This document shows positions 52,415 to 60,398 of a DNA stretch of 64,000 bases, one piece after another. The notes beneath the pieces are model-generated. The model was not told the origin of the DNA. It searched no databases and was given only the letters and a program-made list of their open reading frames with translations. The DNA comes from Solirubrobacter taibaiensis (GTDB taxonomy: Bacteria > Actinomycetota > Thermoleophilia > Solirubrobacterales > Solirubrobacteraceae): contig JAPDDQ010000001.1 of assembly GCA_027587225.1 (NCBI GenBank), forward strand, positions 372,001 through 436,000. The letters run 5' to 3'. How positions within the stretch are numbered: position 1 is the first letter of the stretch; the number at the start of each line of letters is the position of its first letter. The position numbers and the translations under genes were made by a program.

Positions 52415-54205
52415 ATGCAACGCAAGTGGGTTGCTTGCGTCACGGGATTGGTCGCCATGGCGGCTGCACCCGCTGCGCAGGCGCAGTACACGGCGCCTCC
52501 GGCAGACGCAGGGTTCCGGTACATCTTCGACGGAACGGCGACGGGGGCGGACTCGTCGTTCGACAAGTGGGCGTTCGCCGCGGGTACGGCCGCGCAGTCC
52601 CGCCCCGCCAGCCAGGGCGGTCAGGGCCAGGCGACGTTGAACACGACGACCGGCGCGATCGACGTCGGCGCCTCGCCGTTCGGTGCCTACTGGTACCCGG
52701 TCAAGGCGTTCGGTGACGCGGTGTTCCGCATCCAGTACACGGTGCAGGACACGCCGACCTCGACGCGCAACGGCGGCGTCATGATCCGCACGCCCGAGAT
52801 CCGGTACACCGGCGCGAACAACACGGAGACGCTCGCGCAGAAGCCGGCCGGGTTCAACTACGACGTCTGCCCGGGCGCGATCCCGCTGTGCGGGCTGATG
52901 ACGCCCGCGCCCTCGACCACGTACAAGTGGGCGGGTTCGACGGCGAACCTTCCGCCGGCCTTCGAGTACACCGGTGGCTACTGCGCCCGGCAGACCGCCG
53001 CCGGCGTCTACAACGTCAACGGCCTCAACAACAACCCGCTGACGGTCAACGGCAACGCGAACAACCATCAGCATTGGACGCAGGTCGCCTGCGGCCACGA
53101 GATCCAGATCAACGAGTCGCTGACCGGCGGCGGTCCGCAGCCGTCCTCGGACCCGATCAAGACGGGCTCGATCTACAACTTCCGCAACCTGAACGCGAAG
53201 CAGTCGGGCACGTACAAGCGCCTCGTCAAGGGCGTCTGGCACGAGATGGAGGTCCGGACGATCGGCCAGCAGTACACGGTCCTGATCGACGGCGAGGTCA
53301 TCAACCAGTTCGACAACTCGATCCCGAAGATCGCCTCCCGCGCGGGTGACCCGCCGACCATGGCGCGTCAGCTCGCCGCCGGCTACCTCGGCCTGCAGAC
53401 GCACGGTGGCAACGACCGCATCTCCTACCGCGAGATGCAGGTCAAGGAGTTCGCCGCGGCCGACCTGCCGGTCAACACCGTCGCCCCGTCGGTGAGCGGC
53501 AAGGGCTACCAGAGCGAGCCGCTGACCTGCAACCACGGCACCTGGAACGCCGCCGCGGGCTCCACGCGCTGGGTCACGTGGTACCGCGCGAACAAGGTCC
53601 CGGAGAGCCATCCGCACTTCCGCGCCCCGAGCCAGCTCGACTACAACAACACCAGCACGCCGGCCGAGGCTGAGACCGGCACGTCCGCCCTGACGTGGCT
53701 GGATTCGCAGATCGTCGGCACCGGCGACACCTACACGCCGACCGGCCTCGACCTGGGCAAGACGATCACCTGCCAGGTGAGCGTCGACAACGCCGGCGCG
53801 ACGGTGTTCAAGACCGCGCTCGCCCCGGAGATCATCGTGGCCCGTGACCTGCCCGTCGGTGGCGCCGTCCCGGCCACGCTGGCGCTCACCCTGGGCGCGC
53901 CCGCCACGTTCGGCGCGTTCGTCCCGGGTGTGGAGAACGACTACACCGCGACCAGCACCGCGAACGTCGTCTCGACGGCCGGCGACGCCGCGCTGACGGT
54001 GTCCGAGCCCGGTCACCTGATGAACGGCGCGTTCTCGCTGGCCGAGCCGCTGCGCGTCTCGTTCTCGAAGTCCGCGTGGACCGCCCCGGTCTCCAACGAC
54101 AACGTGGACATCACGTTCAAGCAGCTCATCAAGCGCACGGACCCGCTCCGCACCGGTTCGTACAGCAAGACGCTGACCTTCACGCTCAGCACGACCAACC
54201 CGTAG
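52415..54205 (+). CDS. secreted protein with KDSH/DUF1080-like (concanavalin-fold) domain
   Basis: A 596-residue exported protein. Signal peptide MQRKWVACVTGLVAMAAAPAAQAQ. Residues about 35-350 read like the DUF1080 / 3-keto-disaccharide hydrolase jelly roll (FRYIFDGTATGADSSFDKWAF, FRIQYTVQDTPTSTRNGGVMIRTPE, WHEMEVRTIGQQYTVLIDGEVINQFD, GYLGLQTHGGNDRISYREMQVKEF). A roughly 120-residue middle domain follows. The last 116 residues are the module shared with the PIG-L protein, ending KTLTFTLSTTNP. A role in binding or cleaving extracellular sugars is likely by family. ATG at 52415, with GGAGG 8 bases upstream. Confidence 0.83.
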   Translation: MQRKWVACVTGLVAMAAAPAAQAQYTAPPADAGFRYIFDGTATGADSSFDKWAFAAGTAAQSRPASQGGQGQATLNTTTGAIDVGASPFGAYWYPVKAFGDAVFRIQYTVQDTPTSTRNGGVMIRTPEIRYTGANNTETLAQKPAGFNYDVCPGAIPLCGLMTPAPSTTYKWAGSTANLPPAFEYTGGYCARQTAAGVYNVNGLNNNPLTVNGNANNHQHWTQVACGHEIQINESLTGGGPQPSSDPIKTGSIYNFRNLNAKQSGTYKRLVKGVWHEMEVRTIGQQYTVLIDGEVINQFDNSIPKIASRAGDPPTMARQLAAGYLGLQTHGGNDRISYREMQVKEFAAADLPVNTVAPSVSGKGYQSEPLTCNHGTWNAAAGSTRWVTWYRANKVPESHPHFRAPSQLDYNNTSTPAEAETGTSALTWLDSQIVGTGDTYTPTGLDLGKTITCQVSVDNAGATVFKTALAPEIIVARDLPVGGAVPATLALTLGAPATFGAFVPGVENDYTATSTANVVSTAGDAALTVSEPGHLMNGAFSLAEPLRVSFSKSAWTAPVSNDNVDITFKQLIKRTDPLRTGSYSKTLTFTLSTTNP

Positions 54206-54214
54206 CTCGCGCAC

Positions 54215-54241
54215 GGGCGGCCACGGCTTCCGTGGCCGCCC
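54215..54241 (+). terminator. 12-base perfect hairpin after the KDSH-like gene
   Basis: Arms GGGCGGCCACGG (54215-54226) and CCGTGGCCGCCC (54230-54241) with loop CTT, 9 bases after the stop. The following GGAGCTCTT is only weakly T-rich. Confidence 0.75.
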
Positions 54242-54261
54242 GGAGCTCTTATGGTGCGCGC

Positions 54262-55344
54262 ATGGATGTGCTGATCGACGCCGACACCATTCGCTCGCCG
54301 GAGCTGCGCCACGAGATCCCCGCCGGGATCATCGATCCGTTCCTGTACGGGGAGCACGACGGGAAGCCGTTCGCGGTCGTGTCCGCACTGGATGCGCCGA
54401 CGATCGCGCTCGCTCGCCCGGACCTCCACCAGGTCGACATGATCGCCGACCTCGGGCTGATGGAGCTCGTCGCCGACGGCGTGTCGCCCTATCAGGCGAT
54501 GCTCGAGGTGCGGCTGCGCGCGTGCCGGGAGGTCGGCGTGAGCGAGGCGGCCGTGCCGCCGAGCTTCCCGCTGGCCACCGCGGAGTACTTGCGCGCGCAC
54601 GGCATCACGCTCCACGTCGACCGCGAGCGGTTCGATGCGCGCCGGCGCCGGAAGACGCCCGCCGAGCTGGCGGGCATCCGCCGCGCGACGGTGGGGGCGC
54701 AGGCCGGGCTGCAGGCCATGCGCGACGCGCTGCGGGAGGGCATCACGTGTGAGGAGCTGCGCGTGATCGTGCGCCAGGCGGTCGAGCCGCACGCCGCGCT
54801 CGGGGAGTTCAACGTCGCGCGCGGCCCGCAGACCGCGACCGGGCACGGCCCGGGCTCCGGTCCGATCCAGCGCGGTGAGCCGGTGATCCTCGACCTCGCT
54901 CCGCAGGATCGCGACACCGGCACGTTCTCCGACATCGCGCGCACGTTCGTGGTGGGCGATCCCGACCCGGAGATCGCGCGCTGGCACACCCTCGTGGTCG
55001 AGGTCCTGGAGGACGCGATCGCCCACGTGCGGCCGGGCGTCGAGGGCCGCGAGCTCTACGCGCGGGCCTGTGACCGCTTCGAGGCCGAGGGGTTCGCGAC
55101 CCAGCGCAAGCCTGGGAAGGCCGTCATGGAAGGCTTCCCGACCTCGCTCGGGCACGGCGTCGGCCTCGAGATCCACGAGGCGCCGAGCCTCGGCCGCTCA
55201 GGCGAAGCGTTCCTGTCCGGGGACGTGATCACGATCGAGCCGTTCCTCTGCCGCCCCGGGTTCGGCGGCGTGCAGGTCGAGGAGGTCCTGCTCGTCACGG
55301 ACACGGGCGCCGAGCTGATCAGCGACTTCACATACTCGCTCTGA
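54262..55344 (+). CDS. M24 family metallopeptidase (Xaa-Pro aminopeptidase type)
   Basis: A 360-residue two-domain protein. The N-domain is a creatinase-like segment (about 1-140). The C-terminal pita-bread domain keeps the five metal ligands: Asp in VILDLAPQDRDTG, Asp in FSDIARTF, His in GHGVGLEIHEAP, Glu in TIEPFLCRP and Glu in VQVEEVLLV. It removes N-terminal residues before proline, or acts on a related dipeptide or creatine-like substrate. ATG at 54262 after the terminator. The 3' end overlaps the convergent dehydrogenase by 17 bases. Confidence 0.9.
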   Translation: MDVLIDADTIRSPELRHEIPAGIIDPFLYGEHDGKPFAVVSALDAPTIALARPDLHQVDMIADLGLMELVADGVSPYQAMLEVRLRACREVGVSEAAVPPSFPLATAEYLRAHGITLHVDRERFDARRRRKTPAELAGIRRATVGAQAGLQAMRDALREGITCEELRVIVRQAVEPHAALGEFNVARGPQTATGHGPGSGPIQRGEPVILDLAPQDRDTGTFSDIARTFVVGDPDPEIARWHTLVVEVLEDAIAHVRPGVEGRELYARACDRFEAEGFATQRKPGKAVMEGFPTSLGHGVGLEIHEAPSLGRSGEAFLSGDVITIEPFLCRPGFGGVQVEEVLLVTDTGAELISDFTYSL

Positions 55345-56527
55345 GAATGCCGGCGAGATCGTCCGCGGTGACCTCGCACGGCGCCACGGCGAGGAGCCGC
55401 TGCTGGGCGAGCGCGCCCTCGACCAACTCCGGGATGTCGTCCTCGGAATAGCCCAGCTCGCGCAACGAGGGCACGCCGAGATCGCGCATGAGGTCTTCGA
55501 TCGGGCCGCCAAGGAGCGCGGTGACATGGTCGTGCCGTTCCGGAGACGAGTCGTACGTGAACCCGAACGCTGCCGGCGCGGTCACGATCACCGAGATCCC
55601 GTGCGGGATGAACCGCCCTGGGTAGCCGGGCGGGTCGTACTCGTGCTTGAGGCCCGCGATGGGATACGCGCAGGCATGCGGGATGTGCACGCCCGCGGAC
55701 CCGAACCCGACGCCCGCCATCGAAGCCGCGAGCATCATCGCCCCGCGCGCTTCCACGTCATCGGCGTCCGCGACCGCCCGCCGCAGGTACTTCCCGCCGT
55801 ACTCCAGCGCCTTCGCCGACCACACGTCCGCGACCGGGTTGGAGCCCTGATAGGGCGGCCGATCCGAAGGCGTCGCCGGTCGCTCGCGCGACGTGTACGG
55901 CCGCGCGAGGAACGACTCCGCGGCGTGGCAGACCACGTCCAGCCCGGTCGCCGCCACCACTTCGGCGGGCAGCGTCCGCGCCAGGTCGGGATCGACGATC
56001 GCCTGCGAAGGGCGCAGGTAGCGGTGCGAGATGCCGGTCTTCACGCGTCGCTCTGGGATGTCCAGCACGGCGACGGTCGTGGCCTCGCTGCCGGTCCCGC
56101 ACGTCGTCGGGATCGCCAGGTGCGGCCGCAACGGACCGTCTGGTGCGCGCCCACCGCCGATCGGCGCGTTCACGTAGTCCATGACCGGCGCCGGATGGGA
56201 CACGATCAGGTTCGCGACCTTCGCGGTGTCGATCGCGGAGCCGCCGCCCAAGGAGACGAACCCGTCGACTCCAGCGTCAAGCGCAAAATCGGCGGCGGCC
56301 TGCAGGGACTCGAGCGTCGGCTCGACGCTCGAAGCGTCGAACACGACCACCTCGCAGTGCAAAGACGCGAGCACGCGATCGACGTGCGGGATGCCCGGGT
56401 CCGTCACGAGCAACGCCCGGGACACGCCCAGGCGTTGCAACTCCCAGCCGGCGTCGTCGACGGCGCCGGGACCGAACTTGATCGGTGTGGCTTCGAGGGT
56501 GAAGACCGACTCGCGAACGGGGGTCAC
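55328..56527 (-). CDS. iron-containing alcohol dehydrogenase, hydroxyacid-oxoacid transhydrogenase (HOT) type
   Basis: A 399-residue dehydrogenase. NAD region GFVSLGGGSAIDTAKVANL. Metal ligands are expected in TGLDVVCHAAESFLARPYTSRERP and in HIPHACAYPIAGLKHEYDPPGYPG. The insert RPPYQGSNPVADVWSAKAL is characteristic of the HOT (ADHFE1) subgroup, which couples oxidation of 4-hydroxybutyrate to reduction of 2-oxoglutarate. Substrate assignment is by that resemblance only. GTG at 56527, 18 bases after the stop of the upstream secreted-protein gene. Confidence 0.87.
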   Translation of the reverse strand: MTPVRESVFTLEATPIKFGPGAVDDAGWELQRLGVSRALLVTDPGIPHVDRVLASLHCEVVVFDASSVEPTLESLQAAADFALDAGVDGFVSLGGGSAIDTAKVANLIVSHPAPVMDYVNAPIGGGRAPDGPLRPHLAIPTTCGTGSEATTVAVLDIPERRVKTGISHRYLRPSQAIVDPDLARTLPAEVVAATGLDVVCHAAESFLARPYTSRERPATPSDRPPYQGSNPVADVWSAKALEYGGKYLRRAVADADDVEARGAMMLAASMAGVGFGSAGVHIPHACAYPIAGLKHEYDPPGYPGRFIPHGISVIVTAPAAFGFTYDSSPERHDHVTALLGGPIEDLMRDLGVPSLRELGYSEDDIPELVEGALAQQRLLAVAPCEVTADDLAGILRASM

Positions 56528-56545
56528 GAGTCGGTCCTTACCCGG

Positions 56546-57298
56546 CTAGCGGATCGTGAAGCTCGTCCGCACGTTCGCGGACTTGCTGCCCTGCTTGACC
56601 GTCGCGTTGACGGTGTAGGTGCCCTTCTTCATCCCGCGCGTGGAGCCGAGGTTCAGGCCCACGAGCTTGCCCGGCAGGGCGGCGATCGCGGCCATGTTGC
56701 CGGACTTCGAGCCCGCGCCGGACAGGCGGAACGTGCCGCTGATCGGGTCGATCGAGTTCCCGAGGTTGCGGACCGGCAGGACGATGCTGCCCGAACGCAC
56801 CTGGGCGGCGCCGGTGCGGAAGTTGTAGGACTTCTTGGCCGGGTTCAGGCGCAGCTTCGAGATCAGCCGGTAGTTCGGGATGATCCCCTTGCGGCCCTTG
56901 GTGTTGGTCGGCTTGCCGAGGATGTCGACGCTCGCGTAGAGCGAGCTCAGGCGCCGCACCATGCGGAAGCTGATCGGGCGCTTGGCGCCGGCGCCGATCG
57001 TGAACGAGCGCGTCGTGGCTCGCACGTACCGCGTGAGGTTCGAGCGCGGATCAGCGACGACGGTGCCGTTGAGCTGCTGACGCCACGGCCGGACCGTCAC
57101 CGTCACGCGCAGCGACTCCTTGGTCGTGTTGTTGAGCGTGAGCGACCCGACCGTGCCGAGTTTCGCGCGGTTCTCGAGGCTCGCGGGCGTCACCGACAAC
57201 CCGCCCGACTGTGCGTGCGCAGCAGTTGCGCTGCCGAGCACACCGACGCAGGCGACGACCACGGGCACGGCAAGACGCCGCGTCTTCACAGACAACAT
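56546..57298 (-). CDS. secreted Ig-like protein (WxL/pilus-chaperone-like fold)
   Basis: A 250-residue exported protein. Signal peptide MLSVKTRRLAVPVVVACVGVLGSATAAHAQ. The mature part starts LSVTPASLENRAKLGTVGSLTLNNTTKESLRVTVTVRPW, a pattern seen at the start of pilus-chaperone-like and DUF916-type Ig domains. The second half is another strand-rich domain (GSIVLPVRNLGNSIDPISGTFRLSG, KKGTYTVNATVKQG). No cysteines. I choose the ATG at 57298 over the GTG at 57301 because GGAGG (complement of 57306-57310) sits 7 bases upstream of it. Confidence 0.75.
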   Translation of the reverse strand: MLSVKTRRLAVPVVVACVGVLGSATAAHAQSGGLSVTPASLENRAKLGTVGSLTLNNTTKESLRVTVTVRPWRQQLNGTVVADPRSNLTRYVRATTRSFTIGAGAKRPISFRMVRRLSSLYASVDILGKPTNTKGRKGIIPNYRLISKLRLNPAKKSYNFRTGAAQVRSGSIVLPVRNLGNSIDPISGTFRLSGAGSKSGNMAAIAALPGKLVGLNLGSTRGMKKGTYTVNATVKQGSKSANVRTSFTIR

Positions 57299-57407
57299 CA
57301 CAGACCCTCCAAGAGATTGACCCCAGCGCGCTCGTCCTCATCGAAGCGCAGCGGCAGTGTCTCCCGGGTCTCTAAGCGCCTCCTGAAGACTCCTGTAAGA
57401 GAACCTT

Positions 57408-57425
57408 CAGGTTCGCGCGAACCTG
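57408..57425. promoter_or_regulatory. 18-base perfect palindrome in a divergent promoter region
   Basis: CAGGTTCGCGCGAACCTG reads the same on both strands. It is flanked by GAACC at 57401-57405 and TTCGAAC at 57426-57432, so three to four GAACC/GGTTC half-sites follow each other. The cluster lies in the 150-base gap between the secreted Ig-like gene and the DUF1697 gene, 24 bases before the latter's GTG. A repressor operator is likely; the regulator is unknown. Confidence 0.6.
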
Positions 57426-57448
57426 TTCGAACGGGTACCTTCGCGACC

Positions 57449-57955
57449 GTGCCCCGCAACATCGCGCTCCTCCGCGGTATCAACCTCGGTTCCAAGCGCC
57501 GGGTGGCGATGGCCGATTTGCGGGCACTTCTGGAAGAGCTCGGCTACACCGACGTCCGGACCGTTCTCGCCAGCGGTAACGCGATCTTCACCGGCCGCGC
57601 CTCGCGGACCAAGCTCGAAGCCGCGCTCCAAGAGCGCTTCGACATGAAGATCGACGTCGTGCTGCGCACGATGGACGAGCTGCAGGCCGTGATCGCTGCC
57701 GACCCCTTCGGTGAAGCGGTCGACAACCCCACGCGCTACTTCGTCGTGTTCCTGGATCGCGAGCCGCAGCTGGACAGCCTCGGGGACGACGATTTCGCCC
57801 CCGATCAGTTCAAGGCCAAAGGCAAAGAGATCTACGCGTGGTGCCCCGAGGGCATGCAGAACTCGCGCCTAATGAAAGCTCTCAGCAAGCCGGGCCTCGG
57901 CGGCGGCACCGCCACGGTGCGCAACTGGGCGACTGTGAACAAGCTTGTGGACTGA
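57449..57955 (+). CDS. DUF1697 family protein
   Basis: A 168-residue protein with the DUF1697 pattern. It starts RNIALLRGINLGSKRRVAMADLRALLEELGYTDVRTVLASGNAIFTG and ends WCPEGMQNSRLMKALSKPGLGGGTATVRNWATVNKLVD. The family has an alpha/beta fold and no established biochemical role. The GTG at 57449 is fixed by the conserved N-terminus. The last 87 bases overlap the convergent HTH/Clp-N gene. The GAACC palindromes lie directly upstream. Confidence 0.9.
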   Translation: MPRNIALLRGINLGSKRRVAMADLRALLEELGYTDVRTVLASGNAIFTGRASRTKLEAALQERFDMKIDVVLRTMDELQAVIAADPFGEAVDNPTRYFVVFLDREPQLDSLGDDDFAPDQFKAKGKEIYAWCPEGMQNSRLMKALSKPGLGGGTATVRNWATVNKLVD

Positions 57956-58504
57956 CCCGCCGAACTGGTCGAGCAATCGCCGCGCACCTGCGTCCTGCAG
58001 CGTCGCCTGCATCAGCTGCTCGAGGCCCAGCACGCCTGAATTGCGCACAAGCCGGGCATGGATCGAAGGGTGCAGACCAGCGGGCTTGGGGGCGTTGAGG
58101 GACGGCGGACCGAAGCTCCGGCGCGCGGCCTCGACGTCGAGCTGCAGCACGCCCGCGTGGGCGAGGGCGAGCACGAGGTGCTCGCCGTCGATGCTGCGGG
58201 AGCCGTGCCGCGCTGCCTCCTCGCGCGCGCGTACGAGCGCGGCGCGTGCGTCGTCGGACAGCGTGGGCGACGTGGTCGTCGTCAGGTCGCGGTAGCGCCG
58301 GTGCGCGGCTTGGCGGGAGATCCCGAGCGGACGGGCGATCTGCGTGTAGGTCTGTCCTTCCTGCAGCGCTCGGCCGACGAGGTGGCGCTCGAGGACGTCC
58401 AACTCGGCGCGCAGCGCGGTGAGCGCGCGCAAGCTCATGGTCGGCTCGGCGGTGAGTGTCCGCTCGAGCAACGCGAGCGTCTTCTGGGGGTTGTACGGGG
58501 CCAT
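57869..58504 (-). CDS. HTH protein with Clp-N (Clp repeat) domain
   Basis: A 211-residue protein. Residues about 25-75 form a helix-turn-helix (TALRAELDVLERHLVGRALQEGQTYTQIARPLGISRQAAHRRYRDL). Residues about 85-160 resemble the N-terminal double-repeat of ClpA/ClpC (SDDARAALVRAREEAARHGSRSIDGEHLVLALAH), without any ATPase domain. Such proteins may link DNA binding to Clp-type substrate recognition, but none is well characterised. ATG at 58504 (MAPYNPQKT). Its start is 76 bases from the divergent sigma/anti-sigma fusion gene, a possible shared promoter region. Confidence 0.75.
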   Translation of the reverse strand: MAPYNPQKTLALLERTLTAEPTMSLRALTALRAELDVLERHLVGRALQEGQTYTQIARPLGISRQAAHRRYRDLTTTTSPTLSDDARAALVRAREEAARHGSRSIDGEHLVLALAHAGVLQLDVEAARRSFGPPSLNAPKPAGLHPSIHARLVRNSGVLGLEQLMQATLQDAGARRLLDQFGGSVHKLVHSRPVAHRGGAAAEARLAESFH

Positions 58505-58580
58505 TGGTTCGTCAACGCACAGAGACGGCAAAGGTCGGGTATGACTTTCCGCGGGTTGTGACGTTCAAGATGTGTGGCCA

Positions 58581-59993
58581 ATGACTGCCGTGCCCGCAAA
58601 CCTGCGCCTACGCCGGGAGAGCACCTTGCGCTCTCGTGCCGCGCGTGGCGACGCGGCGGCATTCGCGGCGGTCTACGAACGCCACCATCAGGCGCTCTAT
58701 CGCTATTGCCGCTCGATCCTGCGCCACGAGGAAGACGCTCAGGACGCGCTGCAGAGCACGATGACCCGCGCGTTCGCGGCGCTGCAGGACGAGCAGCGGG
58801 ACTTGGACATCAAGCCGTGGCTGTTCCGGATCGCCCACAACGAGGCGATCTCGATCCTGCGCAAGCGGCGGGTGACGACGGAGCTCGACGACATCCCGGT
58901 CCTGACGGATCTCGAGGACCAGGTCAGCGAGCGCGAGCAGCTGCGGCTGCTGCAGATGGACCTGGCCGATCTGCCGGACCGTCAACGCGCCGCGCTCGTC
59001 CTGCGCGAGCTCAACGGCCTTTCGCACGCCGAGATCGCGGTGGTGCTGGAGACGTCCGCGGCGAACGTCAAGCAGACGATCTACGAGGCCCGCACGGCCC
59101 TGTTCAGCGCACGCGAGGGGCGTGAGATGCCCTGCGACGACGTGCGCCGAATGCTTTCCGATGGTGACGGCCGCGTGCTGCGCGGCCGTGGCCTACGCGC
59201 GCACCTCCGGTCCTGCGCGGGCTGCCGGGTCTTCCAGGCTGACATCAAGCAACGCGAGAAGCGGCTCGCCATGCTCGCTCCGCCGTTGCCGACCGCGGGC
59301 GCCGCGGCGCTGCTGTCTCAGATCCTCGGCGGCGGGACGGCGAAGCTGCTCTCGTGCGTCGTGCTCGCGACCGGCGGGGCGACGGTGGCCGCGACCGAGT
59401 TCTACAAGCCGCCGCCGCGCGTGACCGAGGCGGCCGCGGCGACGACGCCCGAGCCCAAGCGCGAACGTCCGCGCGCACAGACGCCCACCCCGGTCCCGAC
59501 CCCGGTCGCGACGGCCATCGTCGCGAGCACGCAGGCCGAGCAACCCGCGGAGAAGCAGCGGACCGCGACCAAGAAGAAGACGCAGGCGAAGAAGCCGCCG
59601 CGCACACGGACGCGCGCCGTCGCGGTGAAAGCGCCGGAGCCCACGCCGGCGGCGACGACCGCGCCGAGCGCCCGGGCGGAGGCCGAGGCCGAGGCCGCGC
59701 CGCGTCCGCGCGCGGAGAAGCCGGCAAAGCAGACCAAGCCGGACAAGGGCAAGCCGCCGAAGGCGGAGAAGCCCGCCAAGGTCGAGAAGCCCCCCAAGCC
59801 GAGCAAGGACAAGCCGGCCAAGGACAAAGCGTCGAAGGAGCCGAAGTCCACTCCGACGCCTCCGCCGGCGCCGACCCCGAAGGCGGAGCCGCCCGGGCAG
59901 CAGAAACCCTCCGTCGAAGAGAAGAAGGAGCGCGGCCGGAGCGAAGACGCCCCCGGCCACAACAAGACGCGCGACGACGAGGACGATGACTAG
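58581..59993 (+). CDS. ECF sigma factor fused to zinc-finger anti-sigma, membrane helix and Lys/Pro/Ala-rich tail
   Basis: A 470-residue fusion. Residues about 20-175 are a complete ECF sigma factor: AFAAVYERHHQALYRYCRSILRHEEDAQDALQ (region 2) and LPDRQRAALVLRELNGLSHAEIAVVLETSAANVKQTIYEAR (region 4). Residues about 183-220 carry the zinc anti-sigma pattern PCDDVRRML to LRAHLRSCAGCRVF (H-x3-C-x2-C). A membrane helix (LLSCVVLATGGATVAATEF) lies near residues 255-275. The remaining about 195 residues are low-complexity (TPTPVPTPVA, AKKPPRTRTR, PAKQTKPDKGKPPK), ending acidic DDEDDD. The ATG at 58581 is preferred; a GTG at 58572 is possible. Confidence 0.87.
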   Translation: MTAVPANLRLRRESTLRSRAARGDAAAFAAVYERHHQALYRYCRSILRHEEDAQDALQSTMTRAFAALQDEQRDLDIKPWLFRIAHNEAISILRKRRVTTELDDIPVLTDLEDQVSEREQLRLLQMDLADLPDRQRAALVLRELNGLSHAEIAVVLETSAANVKQTIYEARTALFSAREGREMPCDDVRRMLSDGDGRVLRGRGLRAHLRSCAGCRVFQADIKQREKRLAMLAPPLPTAGAAALLSQILGGGTAKLLSCVVLATGGATVAATEFYKPPPRVTEAAAATTPEPKRERPRAQTPTPVPTPVATAIVASTQAEQPAEKQRTATKKKTQAKKPPRTRTRAVAVKAPEPTPAATTAPSARAEAEAEAAPRPRAEKPAKQTKPDKGKPPKAEKPAKVEKPPKPSKDKPAKDKASKEPKSTPTPPPAPTPKAEPPGQQKPSVEEKKERGRSEDAPGHNKTRDDEDDD

Positions 59994-60005
59994 GCTTCAG
60001 GCCTG

Positions 60006-60398
60006 ATGGAGGTCATCCGCCCGCACCAACACGCGACGCAGCGCGCCTCAGCCGAGTGGTTCACCGGCGACGTCTACATCGACGCGATCTCCACCGGCCC
60101 GCACGTGAAGCTGCTGGTCGTGCACTTCACGCCCGGCGCGCGGACCGCCTGGCACAAACATCCGTTCGGCCAGACGATCCACGTCACGGAGGGCTCGGGG
60201 CTCGCGCAGTCGCGCGGCGGTCGGGTCGAGCCCATCCGGGCCGGGGACACCGTGCACTTCGAGCCCGGGGAAGAGCACTGGCACGGTGCCGATTCGGCGA
60301 ACTTCATGACCCACTTGGCGATGCAGGAGATCGCCGACGACGGGTCAGACGCGATCTGGGGCGATCACGTCTCGGACGCCGAATACCTTCAGCACTGA
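60006..60398 (+). CDS. single-domain cupin
   Basis: A 130-residue cupin. Motif 1 is PGARTAWHKHPFGQTIHVTEGSG with the H-x-H-x4-Q metal set. Motif 2 is AGDTVHFEPGEEHWHGAD with the later histidine. VKLLVVHFTPGARTAWHKH and FMTHLAMQE resemble the manganese cupins that include (R)-mandelonitrile lyases, but many such cupins are of unknown function. ATG at 60006, 12 bases after the sigma-fusion stop. The end overlaps the convergent MFS gene by 54 bases. Confidence 0.88.
   Translation: MEVIRPHQHATQRASAEWFTGDVYIDAISTGPHVKLLVVHFTPGARTAWHKHPFGQTIHVTEGSGLAQSRGGRVEPIRAGDTVHFEPGEEHWHGADSANFMTHLAMQEIADDGSDAIWGDHVSDAEYLQH

Noticed and set aside
57408..57425. 18-base palindrome considered as a LexA box
   Set aside because: The GTTC/GAAC half-sites are in the wrong order and spacing for CGAAC-N4-GTTCG.
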